This document shows, piece after piece, positions 15,123 through 23,292 of a stretch of DNA of 44,223 bases (position 1 is its first letter; the number at the start of each line of letters is the position of its first letter). The position numbers and the translations under genes are program-made. This stretch comes from Deltaproteobacteria bacterium (GTDB taxonomy: Bacteria > Myxococcota > SpSt-1050 > JACRCP01), in the NCBI GenBank assembly GCA_016218965.1, contig JACRCP010000103.1:1-44223 (forward strand), read 5' to 3'. Below the pieces are notes generated by a model. That model was not told the origin of the DNA, ran no database searches, and saw only the letters and a program-made list of their open reading frames with translations.

Positions 15123-17396
15123 ATGAAGAACCCAGACGCGATCGTCCTTGCGTTGCTGCTGCTTTGCTGCGCCTGCGGCGGCGGCGGGTCTTCGGCGGAT
15201 GCGGCCGGGCCCGGCGCAGATGCCGGCAAACCCGCGGACGACGGAGGGGCGCCCGACTCGGACGCCGGGCCAGATGTGGGGACGGACGCGGGGGTCGTCG
15301 ACAACAGGGAGGACTGCCGCAGCACCGTGGTGGCGTCGTACGGACCCGGCGACCGCTTTCCGCGCGACTTCTACCCGCAGGTCTACCCTTTTCCAAACGG
15401 CTTCTACACGACGCCCGACCCCTCCTCGCCCACGGGACTCCGCCTGGACTATCCCGAGGAGACCATGCCGCTTGACATGAACGAGCGCAACGGCTTCGGG
15501 ACCTTCGGGTTCCTCATGGAAAAATTCTATACTACCGGGCGCAAGTACGAGGGGAAACGCGTCTCGATAGACACCTCGACCATCCCCGCCACGCCCGAGG
15601 CATCGGCACAGCCCGGTTCTACGTTCTTTTTGGCCGCGGTGGACGATCTCCTTGACAATACGGCGGCGGAGTTCGAAACCTTCGCTGTGCCCCTCGACTT
15701 TATGGTGAACCAGTCCACCGGCACGGCCTTCGCGCGGAACCGCAGGATCCTTCGCGAGAACACCGACTACGTGTTTGTCGTGACCAAGGGGATCAAGGTC
15801 GACGTCGTGGAAACTGACGGGACCGCGCTCGAGCAGGGGTTGTGCGTGGCGGCCGCCGACAACTTCCGCGCCGTACGCTCGCCCGAGCCGATCGAGTCCG
15901 GGAGCGCCTTCGGTTCGCTCGAGGCGCTGCGCGCCTCGCTCCAGCCCGTCTTCGAACGGCTGGAGCAGGCGTACGCCCTTCCGCGAAAGGAGATTGCGGT
16001 GCTGTCGGTCTTCAGGACCGGCGTCAACCGTTCGGAGGTGGCATCACTCCGGGCGATCGCCGAGGCACAGGAGCGGTTCGACACCACGATTGCCGGCGCC
16101 GTGGTCCCCGCCGACGCCGACAACGTGATGACCGACGGATATCGCAAGTACGTCCCTTGCATAGAAGACGACATCGTGGTCGAGCAGTTCGACGTCACAG
16201 CCATCGAGACGATGGTGACCGGGACCTTCAAGGCCAGGCAGTTCTGCTGCAAGGATGACAGGTTCAACCGCGACCCCGCGACCGGCGCCTACTCGCCGCA
16301 TGGCGACGAGGCGCTGGAGTTCGTCCTTTACATCCCCAAGGCGCGGCCCGCGGACGGGATCGTCCCTCCGTTCCCCATCATCGTCTTTCACCACGCCTTC
16401 CAGGTGTGCAAGGAAAGCGCCGTCGGGATCGCAGGCGAGCTGGCGCGGTTCGGGTTCGCCACGGCCTCATTCGACATGGTCCTCCACGGGTCCCGCGCGC
16501 ACCAACCCGCCTGCGCGGACGGGCGGCTGTTCTGCGACACCAAGGCCGAGACTTTCATCAAGCCGGGTGACATGTCGGCCACGGTCGCGTATCTCGAACA
16601 GACACTGCTCGACGACCTGGCGTTTGCGAAGATGCTCAAGGGCCTGTCGGTGGACGTCCAGCCCGTCTCCGCCGACGACTCCGGGAACGTGGACCTCGCA
16701 GCGTCGGGCGACGGCGTCCCCGACATTGACCCGTCGATGCCGTTCGGTTTCGTTTCGCAGTCCCTGGGGTCGTATTTGGGCGTGGGCGCCATAGCGCTGG
16801 AGCCGCACTACGACCGGGCGGTCGTCAACGTGGGCCTCGGCGCGTTCTACAAGTTCATCGTCGAAGGGATCTTCCAGAAGCCCGACGCCGAGATGAACAT
16901 GCTCGACGAGGCGACCGCCGGCTACATCGCCGGAATCCAGACCATCTGCGACCGCGTGGAGGCGATGAACTTCGCCCCGATGCTCGTCGCCGAACCCGCG
17001 GGGGGACGCGCGCCTCTCAACCTCCTCTACCAGGCCGCGATGGAGGACGAGGTCATACCGCACAGCGGGACGGACCTCATCGCCTGGGCAACCGGGCTCG
17101 AGCAGGTGGACGGCCGGCGCATCGTCGCGGGAATGCCGCAGGTTGCGTCGCCGCGATCCGGATCGTACCTTGGGACCGCCACCACCGCCGGGTACTTCCA
17201 GTTTGCCGACGCCGACCACATCTTCCTCCTCTGGAGCGACATTTTGGGCCTGCGCGAATCGGCGCAGTACCAGGTCGCGTCGTTCCTCCGGACCAACACA
17301 ATCATCGATCCGTGGGTCTGCGGCCAGAACGACGTCGTCGTCCAATCCCTCGGCGCCAAGGGGATCACTGTCCGCCAAAACCCCTGGTGCGAGTGA
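15123..17396 (+). CDS. Secreted lipoprotein with alpha/beta-hydrolase-like domain
   Basis: The 757-residue protein starts with a lipoprotein-type signal (MKNPDAIVLALLLLCCACGG) and a ~40-residue Ala/Asp/Gly linker (DAGPDVGTDAGVVD). The large mature part has a hydrolase-like core: IIVFHHAFQVCKESAVGIAG (oxyanion-type loop), FATASFDMVLHGSRA, FGFVSQSLGSYLGVGAI (a possible nucleophile elbow with Ser) and a late ADADHIFLLW that could supply the catalytic His. This resembles the large extracellular lipases of the VolA/Pla-1 kind, but the elbow departs from GxSxG, so catalytic activity is uncertain. It ends 12 nt before the radical SAM gene and may be cotranscribed with it. Confidence 0.7.
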   Translation: MKNPDAIVLALLLLCCACGGGGSSADAAGPGADAGKPADDGGAPDSDAGPDVGTDAGVVDNREDCRSTVVASYGPGDRFPRDFYPQVYPFPNGFYTTPDPSSPTGLRLDYPEETMPLDMNERNGFGTFGFLMEKFYTTGRKYEGKRVSIDTSTIPATPEASAQPGSTFFLAAVDDLLDNTAAEFETFAVPLDFMVNQSTGTAFARNRRILRENTDYVFVVTKGIKVDVVETDGTALEQGLCVAAADNFRAVRSPEPIESGSAFGSLEALRASLQPVFERLEQAYALPRKEIAVLSVFRTGVNRSEVASLRAIAEAQERFDTTIAGAVVPADADNVMTDGYRKYVPCIEDDIVVEQFDVTAIETMVTGTFKARQFCCKDDRFNRDPATGAYSPHGDEALEFVLYIPKARPADGIVPPFPIIVFHHAFQVCKESAVGIAGELARFGFATASFDMVLHGSRAHQPACADGRLFCDTKAETFIKPGDMSATVAYLEQTLLDDLAFAKMLKGLSVDVQPVSADDSGNVDLAASGDGVPDIDPSMPFGFVSQSLGSYLGVGAIALEPHYDRAVVNVGLGAFYKFIVEGIFQKPDAEMNMLDEATAGYIAGIQTICDRVEAMNFAPMLVAEPAGGRAPLNLLYQAAMEDEVIPHSGTDLIAWATGLEQVDGRRIVAGMPQVASPRSGSYLGTATTAGYFQFADADHIFLLWSDILGLRESAQYQVASFLRTNTIIDPWVCGQNDVVVQSLGAKGITVRQNPWCE

Positions 17397-17408
17397 AGGC
17401 GGCTTCCG

Positions 17409-18851
17409 ATGCGTGTGCTGCTCGTCGTCGGTGAACCGCTGATGCACGAACGGATGGGGCCGATGATGCTGGCCGCGGTCCTCCGCCGCGCCGGCATCGC
17501 GGCACGGATCGCCGTCGCGGCGCGCCTCGGGATCCGGGGCATGCGGCGTCTACTGGGGACCTTCCGGCCTTCCGTGATCGGGTGGAGCGCCATGACCGGG
17601 GAGCACGCCCGGCTGGTCGAGATCAACCGGACGCTCAAACGGGACTTCGATTTCGTGTCTGTGTTCGGAGGGCCGCATGCCACCTTCTTCCCGGACCTCG
17701 CCCGTGACCCTTCGATTGATGCCGTCTGCCGCGGGGAGGGCGAATCGGCGTTCCTCGAGTTCTGCACGCGCGTTCGCGACGGCAAGAGCCATCACCGGAC
17801 GGCCAACTTCATCGTGAAGCGCGCGGGGCGCGCATGCGCCAACCCGTTGAGGCCGCTCACCCGCGACCTTGATTCGCTTCCCTTCGCCGATCGTGAGGCG
17901 ATGTACGCGGCAGACCCGTCGCTGCGACACGAGCCGCACCGGATGTTCTTCGCGGGACGCGGCTGCCCTTTCAGCTGCACCTACTGCTTCAACCGGCGCT
18001 TCGGCGAGCTCTATCGCGGCGCCGGGAAGCGGGTCCGGCTCAGAACGCCCGCCAACCTCGTCGACGAGATCGCCGTTGTCCGGTCGGCGCACGGGCTCAG
18101 GCTGGTGTGGATTGACGACGACGTCTTCCCCACCTTCGACTCCGGCTGGATGGATGAGTTCGTGAAGAAATACCCGCGCCGTGTCGGCCTCCCCTTTGTG
18201 TGCAACGTGAGGGCCGACCTCGTGAGCGCGAGAACCGTCGCGAATCTTCGGGACGCGGGCCTCCGGACCGTGATCATGGGGGTGGAGTGCGGCGACGAGG
18301 GCGCGGCGCGTTCGATCCTCGGGCGGCGCGTGCCTAACGCCCGGCTCAAAGAGGCGGCCCGGTGGTTCAAGGACGCAGGCGTTCGCGTCGTCACGCAAAA
18401 TCTCGTCGGCCTCCCAGTGCCCGACCCTTACGGCATCGATCTCGCCACTCTGGACCTCAACGCGGAGATCGGGCCGGACTACGCGTGGTCGTCGATCCTG
18501 TATCCGTACCCCGGCACGGCGATCGAGGCCTACGCGAGAAGGCACGGCCGCCTGCGCGGCGACGCCTTCCCCGAGACAAACAAACGGGCCTCGGCGCTCT
18601 CCTTCCGCTCCCGCGCCGAGCGCCGCCGGGTCGAAAACCTCCACAAGCTCTTCGATTTCGTCGTTCGTTTTCCGCGGCTCCGCGGCTGGCGCGATATGCT
18701 CTGCGACCTGCCCGCCGAGCGTTTCTACACCGCGTTGTACTACCTCTGGTACGGCTGGAAATGGAAGACCATCGTGTTCCCGTTCCGTTCGTTCCCGCGC
18801 GAGATAGGCGGATACCTGTCGCTCTGGTCGCGGATGGTCGCGAAGAGCTGA
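17409..18851 (+). CDS. B12-binding-domain radical SAM protein
   Basis: Residues 1-130 form a cobalamin-binding-like Rossmann domain (LLVVGEPLMHERMGPMMLAA ... VFGGPHATFFPDLA ... VCRGEGESAF). The radical SAM motif CxxxCxxC follows at Cys186, Cys190 and Cys193 (GRGCPFSCTYCFN). The barrel continues with LVWIDDDVFPTF and TVIMGVECGDEGAARSIL. Enzymes of this class methylate or rearrange unreactive carbons, often in lipid or secondary-metabolite pathways, and the substrate cannot be read from the sequence. The usual DxHxxG motif of the B12 site is not evident, so the first domain may have lost cobalamin. A Trp/Tyr-rich C-terminus could touch the membrane. Confidence 0.85.
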   Translation: MRVLLVVGEPLMHERMGPMMLAAVLRRAGIAARIAVAARLGIRGMRRLLGTFRPSVIGWSAMTGEHARLVEINRTLKRDFDFVSVFGGPHATFFPDLARDPSIDAVCRGEGESAFLEFCTRVRDGKSHHRTANFIVKRAGRACANPLRPLTRDLDSLPFADREAMYAADPSLRHEPHRMFFAGRGCPFSCTYCFNRRFGELYRGAGKRVRLRTPANLVDEIAVVRSAHGLRLVWIDDDVFPTFDSGWMDEFVKKYPRRVGLPFVCNVRADLVSARTVANLRDAGLRTVIMGVECGDEGAARSILGRRVPNARLKEAARWFKDAGVRVVTQNLVGLPVPDPYGIDLATLDLNAEIGPDYAWSSILYPYPGTAIEAYARRHGRLRGDAFPETNKRASALSFRSRAERRRVENLHKLFDFVVRFPRLRGWRDMLCDLPAERFYTALYYLWYGWKWKTIVFPFRSFPREIGGYLSLWSRMVAKS

Positions 18852-18881
18852 TCCCGCGGAACCCCTCGGCGCGTGAACCCT

Positions 18882-20189
18882 TCAGGCGCTCGACTCGCCG
18901 GAGGGCGGACTGCCCGTTTCGGGAGGCGGCGGGGCGGCCCCTGCAGCGACGTCAGGCACGACGGGCGCCGGGACCGTCCCGGGCGACCCGGCGGCCGCCG
19001 CCCCCAGCGAGGCGGGGCGGATCGGCTCGGACGGCCCGGCCGGGTGGGGACCCAGGCTTGGCGGCTTTGGGGGGATGGGGGGCGGAGCGCCATGCGCCAT
19101 GGCCTTTTCGCCCTTCAGATCGCGGCCCTCGACCTTCTCGCGTATCTCCCTCCACTCCATGTGGGGGATCGAAAGGAAAGCGTCGACGACGCGCGGGTCG
19201 AACTGCGTGCCGCTGCACCTAATGATCTCCTCGCGCGCGGCCTTGAACGTGAGGGCCTGCCTGTACGGCCGGTCGCTGGTCATGGCATCGAACGTGTCGG
19301 CAATGGCAAATATCCGCGCCCCGATGTCAATGTCCTTGGCCTTCAGGGCAAGCGGGTAGCCCTTGCCGTCGTAGCGCTCCTGGTGATGGAGCACGATGAT
19401 CCGCTCGCGTTCGAGGAAATCCGACCCCTCGAGGAGCTTGTAGCCCATGTCGGGGTGTTTCCGCATCTCGACCCACTCCTCGGCGGTGAGCCTGCCGGGC
19501 TTGAGCAGGATGCTGTCGCGGATGCCGATCTTCCCGATGTCATGCAGGAGGGCACCGCGCTCGATCGACCGGATCTCCTCGCCGCGGATGCCCAGGGCCT
19601 TGGCGATGCGCTTGCTGTACAGCGACACCCGGCGCGAGTGCCACTGCGTCTCGGTGTCCCGAAGGTCAAGCGCGGTCACAAGGCCGTTGAGCAGGCTGGA
19701 CGTGCGTTCGTGGATCTCGCGGTCGAGGTTCAGCGTGCGGACCACGAGCTCGGTGTTCTGCTCCTTGATGAGCTTCGAGAGCCTCTCGGACTCCTTCTTG
19801 GTCCAGTACTGCTCGGCGGCCTCGCGGAGCATCGCCTTGAGCTCGTCGACGTCCCACGGCTTGGTGACCAGCTTGTACACGCCGCCGCGGTTGATGGCGT
19901 CAATGGACGACTGGTAGTCGCAGTCGCCGCTGATGAGAATACGCAACGAGTCGGGGGCGATCCTGCGGCATCGCTCGAGGAACGCCACGCCGTCCATGGC
20001 GGGCATGATGTAGTCGCAGATGATGATCTGGAACTTGTCCTGCTCGGCAAGCTCCAACGCCCCCAGCACGTCGGTAGTGACCGTTACCCGGTATTCGGCC
20101 GACTCGAACCCCCGCTGGAACGCGCGCAGGGCCCTCTCGTCGTCGTCGACGAACAGGATCTGGGTAGTTTCAGCCTTTCCCGGTACCAT
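18882..20189 (-). CDS. Response regulator with HD-GYP c-di-GMP phosphodiesterase domain
   Basis: Starting at ATG 20189 (MVPGKAETTQ), residues 8-125 are a receiver domain with the acidic pocket (DDD at 15-17), phosphoacceptor Asp59 (IIICDYIMP) and Lys110 (YKLVTKPW). A helical linker leads to an HD-GYP domain with His216-Asp217 (LLHDIGKIG), HPDMGYKLLEGSDFL, HHQERYDGKGYPL and FDAMTSDRPYR. These residues bind the metal centre that hydrolyses c-di-GMP. The last ~80 residues are a Pro/Ala/Gly-rich tail without a domain. No histidine kinase is adjacent. A c-di-GMP effector (PilZ) is encoded at 30652-30972. Confidence 0.92.
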   Translation of the reverse strand: MVPGKAETTQILFVDDDERALRAFQRGFESAEYRVTVTTDVLGALELAEQDKFQIIICDYIMPAMDGVAFLERCRRIAPDSLRILISGDCDYQSSIDAINRGGVYKLVTKPWDVDELKAMLREAAEQYWTKKESERLSKLIKEQNTELVVRTLNLDREIHERTSSLLNGLVTALDLRDTETQWHSRRVSLYSKRIAKALGIRGEEIRSIERGALLHDIGKIGIRDSILLKPGRLTAEEWVEMRKHPDMGYKLLEGSDFLERERIIVLHHQERYDGKGYPLALKAKDIDIGARIFAIADTFDAMTSDRPYRQALTFKAAREEIIRCSGTQFDPRVVDAFLSIPHMEWREIREKVEGRDLKGEKAMAHGAPPPIPPKPPSLGPHPAGPSEPIRPASLGAAAAGSPGTVPAPVVPDVAAGAAPPPPETGSPPSGESSA

Positions 20190-20434
20190 GCTGCTCCCGG
20201 CGGTAACGTCATCCCTCAGTAATGATACGGCCGGCAAGGACATGTGACAAGGATTTCCATGACACCAGCCAAAACCGTTAAGGCTATTCCCCTACCGGAG
20301 CGACGACCACAGGGCTGAATCGCGAACGCGAGCCGTATGCGAGGAGCGGAGGAAGTACGCGGCGGAAGCGCACTTGACGGTACGCTGAGTACGCGTGCGA
20401 CGACAGCGACACTGCGGACGGCCGCGATCGTGAT

Positions 20435-21685
20435 TCAGTGTTTGAAGCTGCGCTGGCCCGTGAACACCATCGTTGCGCGGTGCTCGTTGCACGCCTCGAT
20501 CGACTGGTGGTCGTTTTGCGACCCGCCGGGCTGGATCACCGCCGACACACCCTCGCGGAGCCCGACGTCCACGCCGTCGCGGAACGGGAAGAAGGCGTCG
20601 CTTATCATCGCCGACCCCGGGATCCCTCCCCGTTTCTCGCGCACCTCCTCGTCTATCTCGCGGCGCCCCTTTTCGTCGCGGAAGTCGTTGTACGGCACGC
20701 CGCGGCGCTCCCAGCACATCCGATCGGCGAGCTTCCGGTACGCCTTGTCGCGCGCGATCTCGGCCACCCCCACGCGGTCCTGCTCGCCGGTGCCGATACC
20801 GACGGTGCACCCATCCTTGACGTATATTACCGAGTTCGACGATACCCCCGCCTCGACCATCCAGCCGAACAGCATGTCGTCGTACTCCCGGTCGGTCGGG
20901 GCGCGTTCGATTTGGTACTGCCTGCCGCCGTGTTCGGCCAGGGCGGGCTTGAGCCTGTCGCGCGTGCGCGTCTCGGGCACGAACGAGAGTTGGGCTATCA
21001 CCCCGCCGTCGACCAAACTCTTGAAGTCCACGAACTTCCGCTCGGCGTGGTCGCGCAGGCGTTCGATGTTCCTGATGACCATGATCCGGAGATTCTTGCG
21101 CGCGGCCAGCACGCCGGCCGCCCCCTCCTCGTACCCGGGGGCGACAACCACCTCGGCATAGTTTTTCGCGATCTCCTTTGCCGTCTCGACGTCGCACGGG
21201 CGGTTGAGCGCAATGCAGCCGCCGAACGCCGCCACGCGGTCGGCCATGTTGGCCCGCCGGTACGCCTCGGCAAGCGATCCCGCCTGCGCCACGCCGCACG
21301 GGTTGTTGTGCTTCATGATGGCGACGGTCGGCCTTTCCATCAGGTACCGGAGGATGTTGAGAGCGTTGTCGGCGTCCGTGATGTTGATCTTGCCGGGGTG
21401 TTTTCCGAACTGAATCAGCTCGGCGTCGGACACGAGATACCGTCCCGGCTCAATCGTCTTCACATCGCCGATGACCAGATTCCCGTTGACGAGCTTGTAG
21501 AGCGCCGCCTCCTGCCCTGGGTTCTCGCCGTAGCGCATCCCGGTCCGCACGCCGTCGATGACCCACGAAACCTTTTCGTAGACCAGCGCCTGCGCGCCAT
21601 CCCCTTCGCCGAAGGTGATCGTCATCTTCTCGGGGAAGTGGTCTTCCATGATCGTCTTGTACATCGCCTTGAGGTCTGTTGCCAT
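20435..21685 (-). CDS. purH: AICAR transformylase, separate C-terminal half of PurH
   Basis: The ATG at 21685 opens a 416-residue protein (MATDLKAMYKTIMEDHFPEK) that contains only the AICAR formyltransferase domain of PurH: MRYGENPGQEAALYK, the catalytic KHNNPCG motif (VAIMKHNNPCGVAQ), AAFGGCIALNRPCD, AEVVVAPGYEEGA, IGIGTGEQDRV, SDAFFPFRDGVD and the end VSAVIQPGGSQND. It transfers a formyl group from 10-formyl-THF to AICAR in the penultimate step of IMP synthesis. The cyclohydrolase half is a separate gene on the same strand at 22515-23198. An Uma2 gene on the opposite strand and a hairpin-rich repeat lie in between. Confidence 0.92.
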   Translation of the reverse strand: MATDLKAMYKTIMEDHFPEKMTITFGEGDGAQALVYEKVSWVIDGVRTGMRYGENPGQEAALYKLVNGNLVIGDVKTIEPGRYLVSDAELIQFGKHPGKINITDADNALNILRYLMERPTVAIMKHNNPCGVAQAGSLAEAYRRANMADRVAAFGGCIALNRPCDVETAKEIAKNYAEVVVAPGYEEGAAGVLAARKNLRIMVIRNIERLRDHAERKFVDFKSLVDGGVIAQLSFVPETRTRDRLKPALAEHGGRQYQIERAPTDREYDDMLFGWMVEAGVSSNSVIYVKDGCTVGIGTGEQDRVGVAEIARDKAYRKLADRMCWERRGVPYNDFRDEKGRREIDEEVREKRGGIPGSAMISDAFFPFRDGVDVGLREGVSAVIQPGGSQNDHQSIEACNEHRATMVFTGQRSFKH

Positions 21686-21776
21686 GGGCTCCCTCGCATA
21701 ATGGATGAATGATTGCGGCGCAACGGCCGTATGTTCATATCCCAAGCCGGATACATGTGCAACCGGGTGCTTCAGG

Positions 21777-21874
21777 CCATAGCTCCGCTTTAGGGCCGCG
21801 TCTCAGAGGAGCCCCGTTCCACCGTTTGGTGAGACACCGCTCCTCGACGGAGTTTCCTTAGAGCGGAGTTATGG
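21777..21874. repeat. Hairpin element with 19-bp imperfect terminal inverted repeats (MITE-like)
   Basis: The left end CCATAGCTCCGCTTTAGGG and the right end CCTTAGAGCGGAGTTATGG are inverted copies (16 of 19 match). Inside are nested pairs GTCTCA/TGAGAC and GAGGAGC/GCTCCTC. The whole 98 bp could fold into a long hairpin. A 14-bp tandem duplication (TCAGGCACTGGCAT twice) follows directly at 21875-21902. Confidence 0.55.
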
Positions 21875-21940
21875 TCAGGCACTGGCATTCAGGCACTGGC
21901 ATTCTTGACGCGCTGAGGCCTTGCGGCTTAAGATGCAGGC

Positions 21941-22504
21941 ATGAGCGGAGAACCTGCACGGAGACGGGCGACCTACGCGGACATCGAGACGCTTCCCGAC
22001 AACGTCGTCGGCGAGATCGTCGACGGCGAGTTGATCGCGAGCCCGCGGCCGGCGATCCGCCACAGCGGGGTGACCTCCCGCCTCGGTATCATTATGGGGA
22101 CCCCTTTCGAGTTCGGACAGGGAGGTCCGGGTGGTTGGATCATTTTGGACGAACCCGAGCTTCACCTCGGAGAACATGTGCTGGTCCCCGACCTCGCGGG
22201 ATGGAGACGCGAGCGGGTGCCGGAGTTGCCCGACGAACCGGCGTGGACCATCGCCCCGGACTGGATCTGCGAGGTGCTCTCGCCTTCGACCGAGGCGACG
22301 GACAGGACATCGAAGCTCCGAATCTACGCGAACGAACGCGTGGGTCACGCGTGGCTTGTCGACCCGAACCTGCGCACGCTCGAGGTCTTCCGGCTCGAAG
22401 GATCGAACTGGCTGCTTGTCGGCGCGTTCGAGGGCGATCGCAAGGTCCGGGCGGAGCCGTTCGACGCGGTGGAAATCGACCTTGCCCTTCTCTGGGCGCG
22501 ATAG
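21941..22504 (+). CDS. Uma2-family putative restriction endonuclease (DUF820)
   Basis: The 187-residue protein has the PD-(D/E)xK layout of the Uma2 family: an early Glu in VVGEIVDGELIASPRP, Asp in VLVPDLAGWRRER, Glu in DWICEVLSPSTEATDR and a following Lys in TSKLRIYANERVGH, then AWLVDPNLRTLEVFRL. The family is very common in multicellular or environmental bacteria and often mobile; its biological role is not established. It lies between the two halves of purH and reads against both, next to a MITE-like hairpin, which suggests insertion as a unit. Its 3' end is 10 nt from the end of the convergent purH half. Confidence 0.88.
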   Translation: MSGEPARRRATYADIETLPDNVVGEIVDGELIASPRPAIRHSGVTSRLGIIMGTPFEFGQGGPGGWIILDEPELHLGEHVLVPDLAGWRRERVPELPDEPAWTIAPDWICEVLSPSTEATDRTSKLRIYANERVGHAWLVDPNLRTLEVFRLEGSNWLLVGAFEGDRKVRAEPFDAVEIDLALLWAR

Positions 22505-22514
22505 AAAATCGAAA

Positions 22515-23198
22515 TCAGTCCCTGAACGTGTAGCACTTCTCCATCGCCGCGTCGGGGGAATCGGCAAGGAACTTCGCGATTGCGGAATCGTACGCCGCGG
22601 TATGCGCGAATGCCTTGCGCGCGAGGGCAAAGCGGAACGCGATGTCGAGTTTCCCGCCGTTTTTGGCAAGGGCGTCGAGAATGCGCGGGTAGTCCGCAGG
22701 GTCGGTGACAGACGCCACACGCAGGTAGTTCTTGGCGCTCGCCCGGACCATGCACGGCCCGCCTATGTCGATGTTCGAGCGCGCCTCCTCGACGGTGACC
22801 CCGGCCTTCGCCACGGTTTCCTTGAACGGATAGAGGTTCACGACGACCATATCGATCGCCACGGCGCTTGTCCGCGTGAGGTCGGCCTGGTGCGCGTCGT
22901 TGTACTTCTCCGTAAGCAGTCCGAGGTAGATCTTGAAGTCCAGCGTCTTGACCAGCCCCCCCTGCGTCTCTGGCTGGCCGGTGTAGTCGGACACCTGCGT
23001 CAGGTGCGCCTTCGCCTTTTCGCCGAGGACCTTCTGGAGGGCCGAGAATGTCCCCCCGGTCGAGTAGAAGTGGATTGCGGGATTGACTTCGACCAGCCCG
23101 GGAACAAACACATCAAGCCCCGACTTGTCGGAGACGCTAAGAAGGACCCTCTCGACCTTCACGAAGCGATCGACATCACGGACGACGTTCACGGACAT
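22515..23198 (-). CDS. purH: IMP cyclohydrolase, separate N-terminal half of PurH
   Basis: The ATG at 23198 has GGAGGTG upstream, and the longer frame is spurious. The 227-residue protein matches the MGS-like IMP cyclohydrolase domain: RVLLSVSDKSGLDVFVPGL, FYSTGGTFSALQKVLG, TLDFKIYLGLL, AIDMVVVNLYPFKETV, NIDIGGPCMVRASAKN and AYDSAIAKFLA. It closes the ring of FAICAR to give IMP. In most bacteria this domain is fused to AICAR transformylase; here that is a separate gene (20435-21685). The residues around GGPCMVRAS are conserved, so the enzyme should be active. Confidence 0.92.
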   Translation of the reverse strand: MSVNVVRDVDRFVKVERVLLSVSDKSGLDVFVPGLVEVNPAIHFYSTGGTFSALQKVLGEKAKAHLTQVSDYTGQPETQGGLVKTLDFKIYLGLLTEKYNDAHQADLTRTSAVAIDMVVVNLYPFKETVAKAGVTVEEARSNIDIGGPCMVRASAKNYLRVASVTDPADYPRILDALAKNGGKLDIAFRFALARKAFAHTAAYDSAIAKFLADSPDAAMEKCYTFRD

Positions 23199-23227
23199 GC
23201 GACACCTCCGGCGTTTGAATCCCAACG

Positions 23228-23289
23228 CACGCGCCGTCAAGCCGGCGCGAAGACAAGGCGGCGTCAAGCCGCCGCACTCCAAGATCCGG
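23228..23289. repeat. Dispersed GC-rich repeat, copy 1
   Basis: The segment contains GCCGTCAAGCCGGCGCGAA and then AAGGCGGCGTCAAGCCGCCG with CACTCCAAGA. A copy about 90% alike lies at 34651-34705, and a truncated inverted piece at 14268-14288. Each half is a small palindrome (GCCGG-C, GGCGGC-GCCGCC). It lies between purH and glyA-gcvT, both on the minus strand. Confidence 0.7.
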
Positions 23290-23292
23290 GCA

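Noticed and set aside
18873..20222. A 449-codon plus-strand frame opposite the HD-GYP regulator
   Set aside because: It mirrors the regulator gene codon for codon, a usual effect of high GC content, and has no domain.
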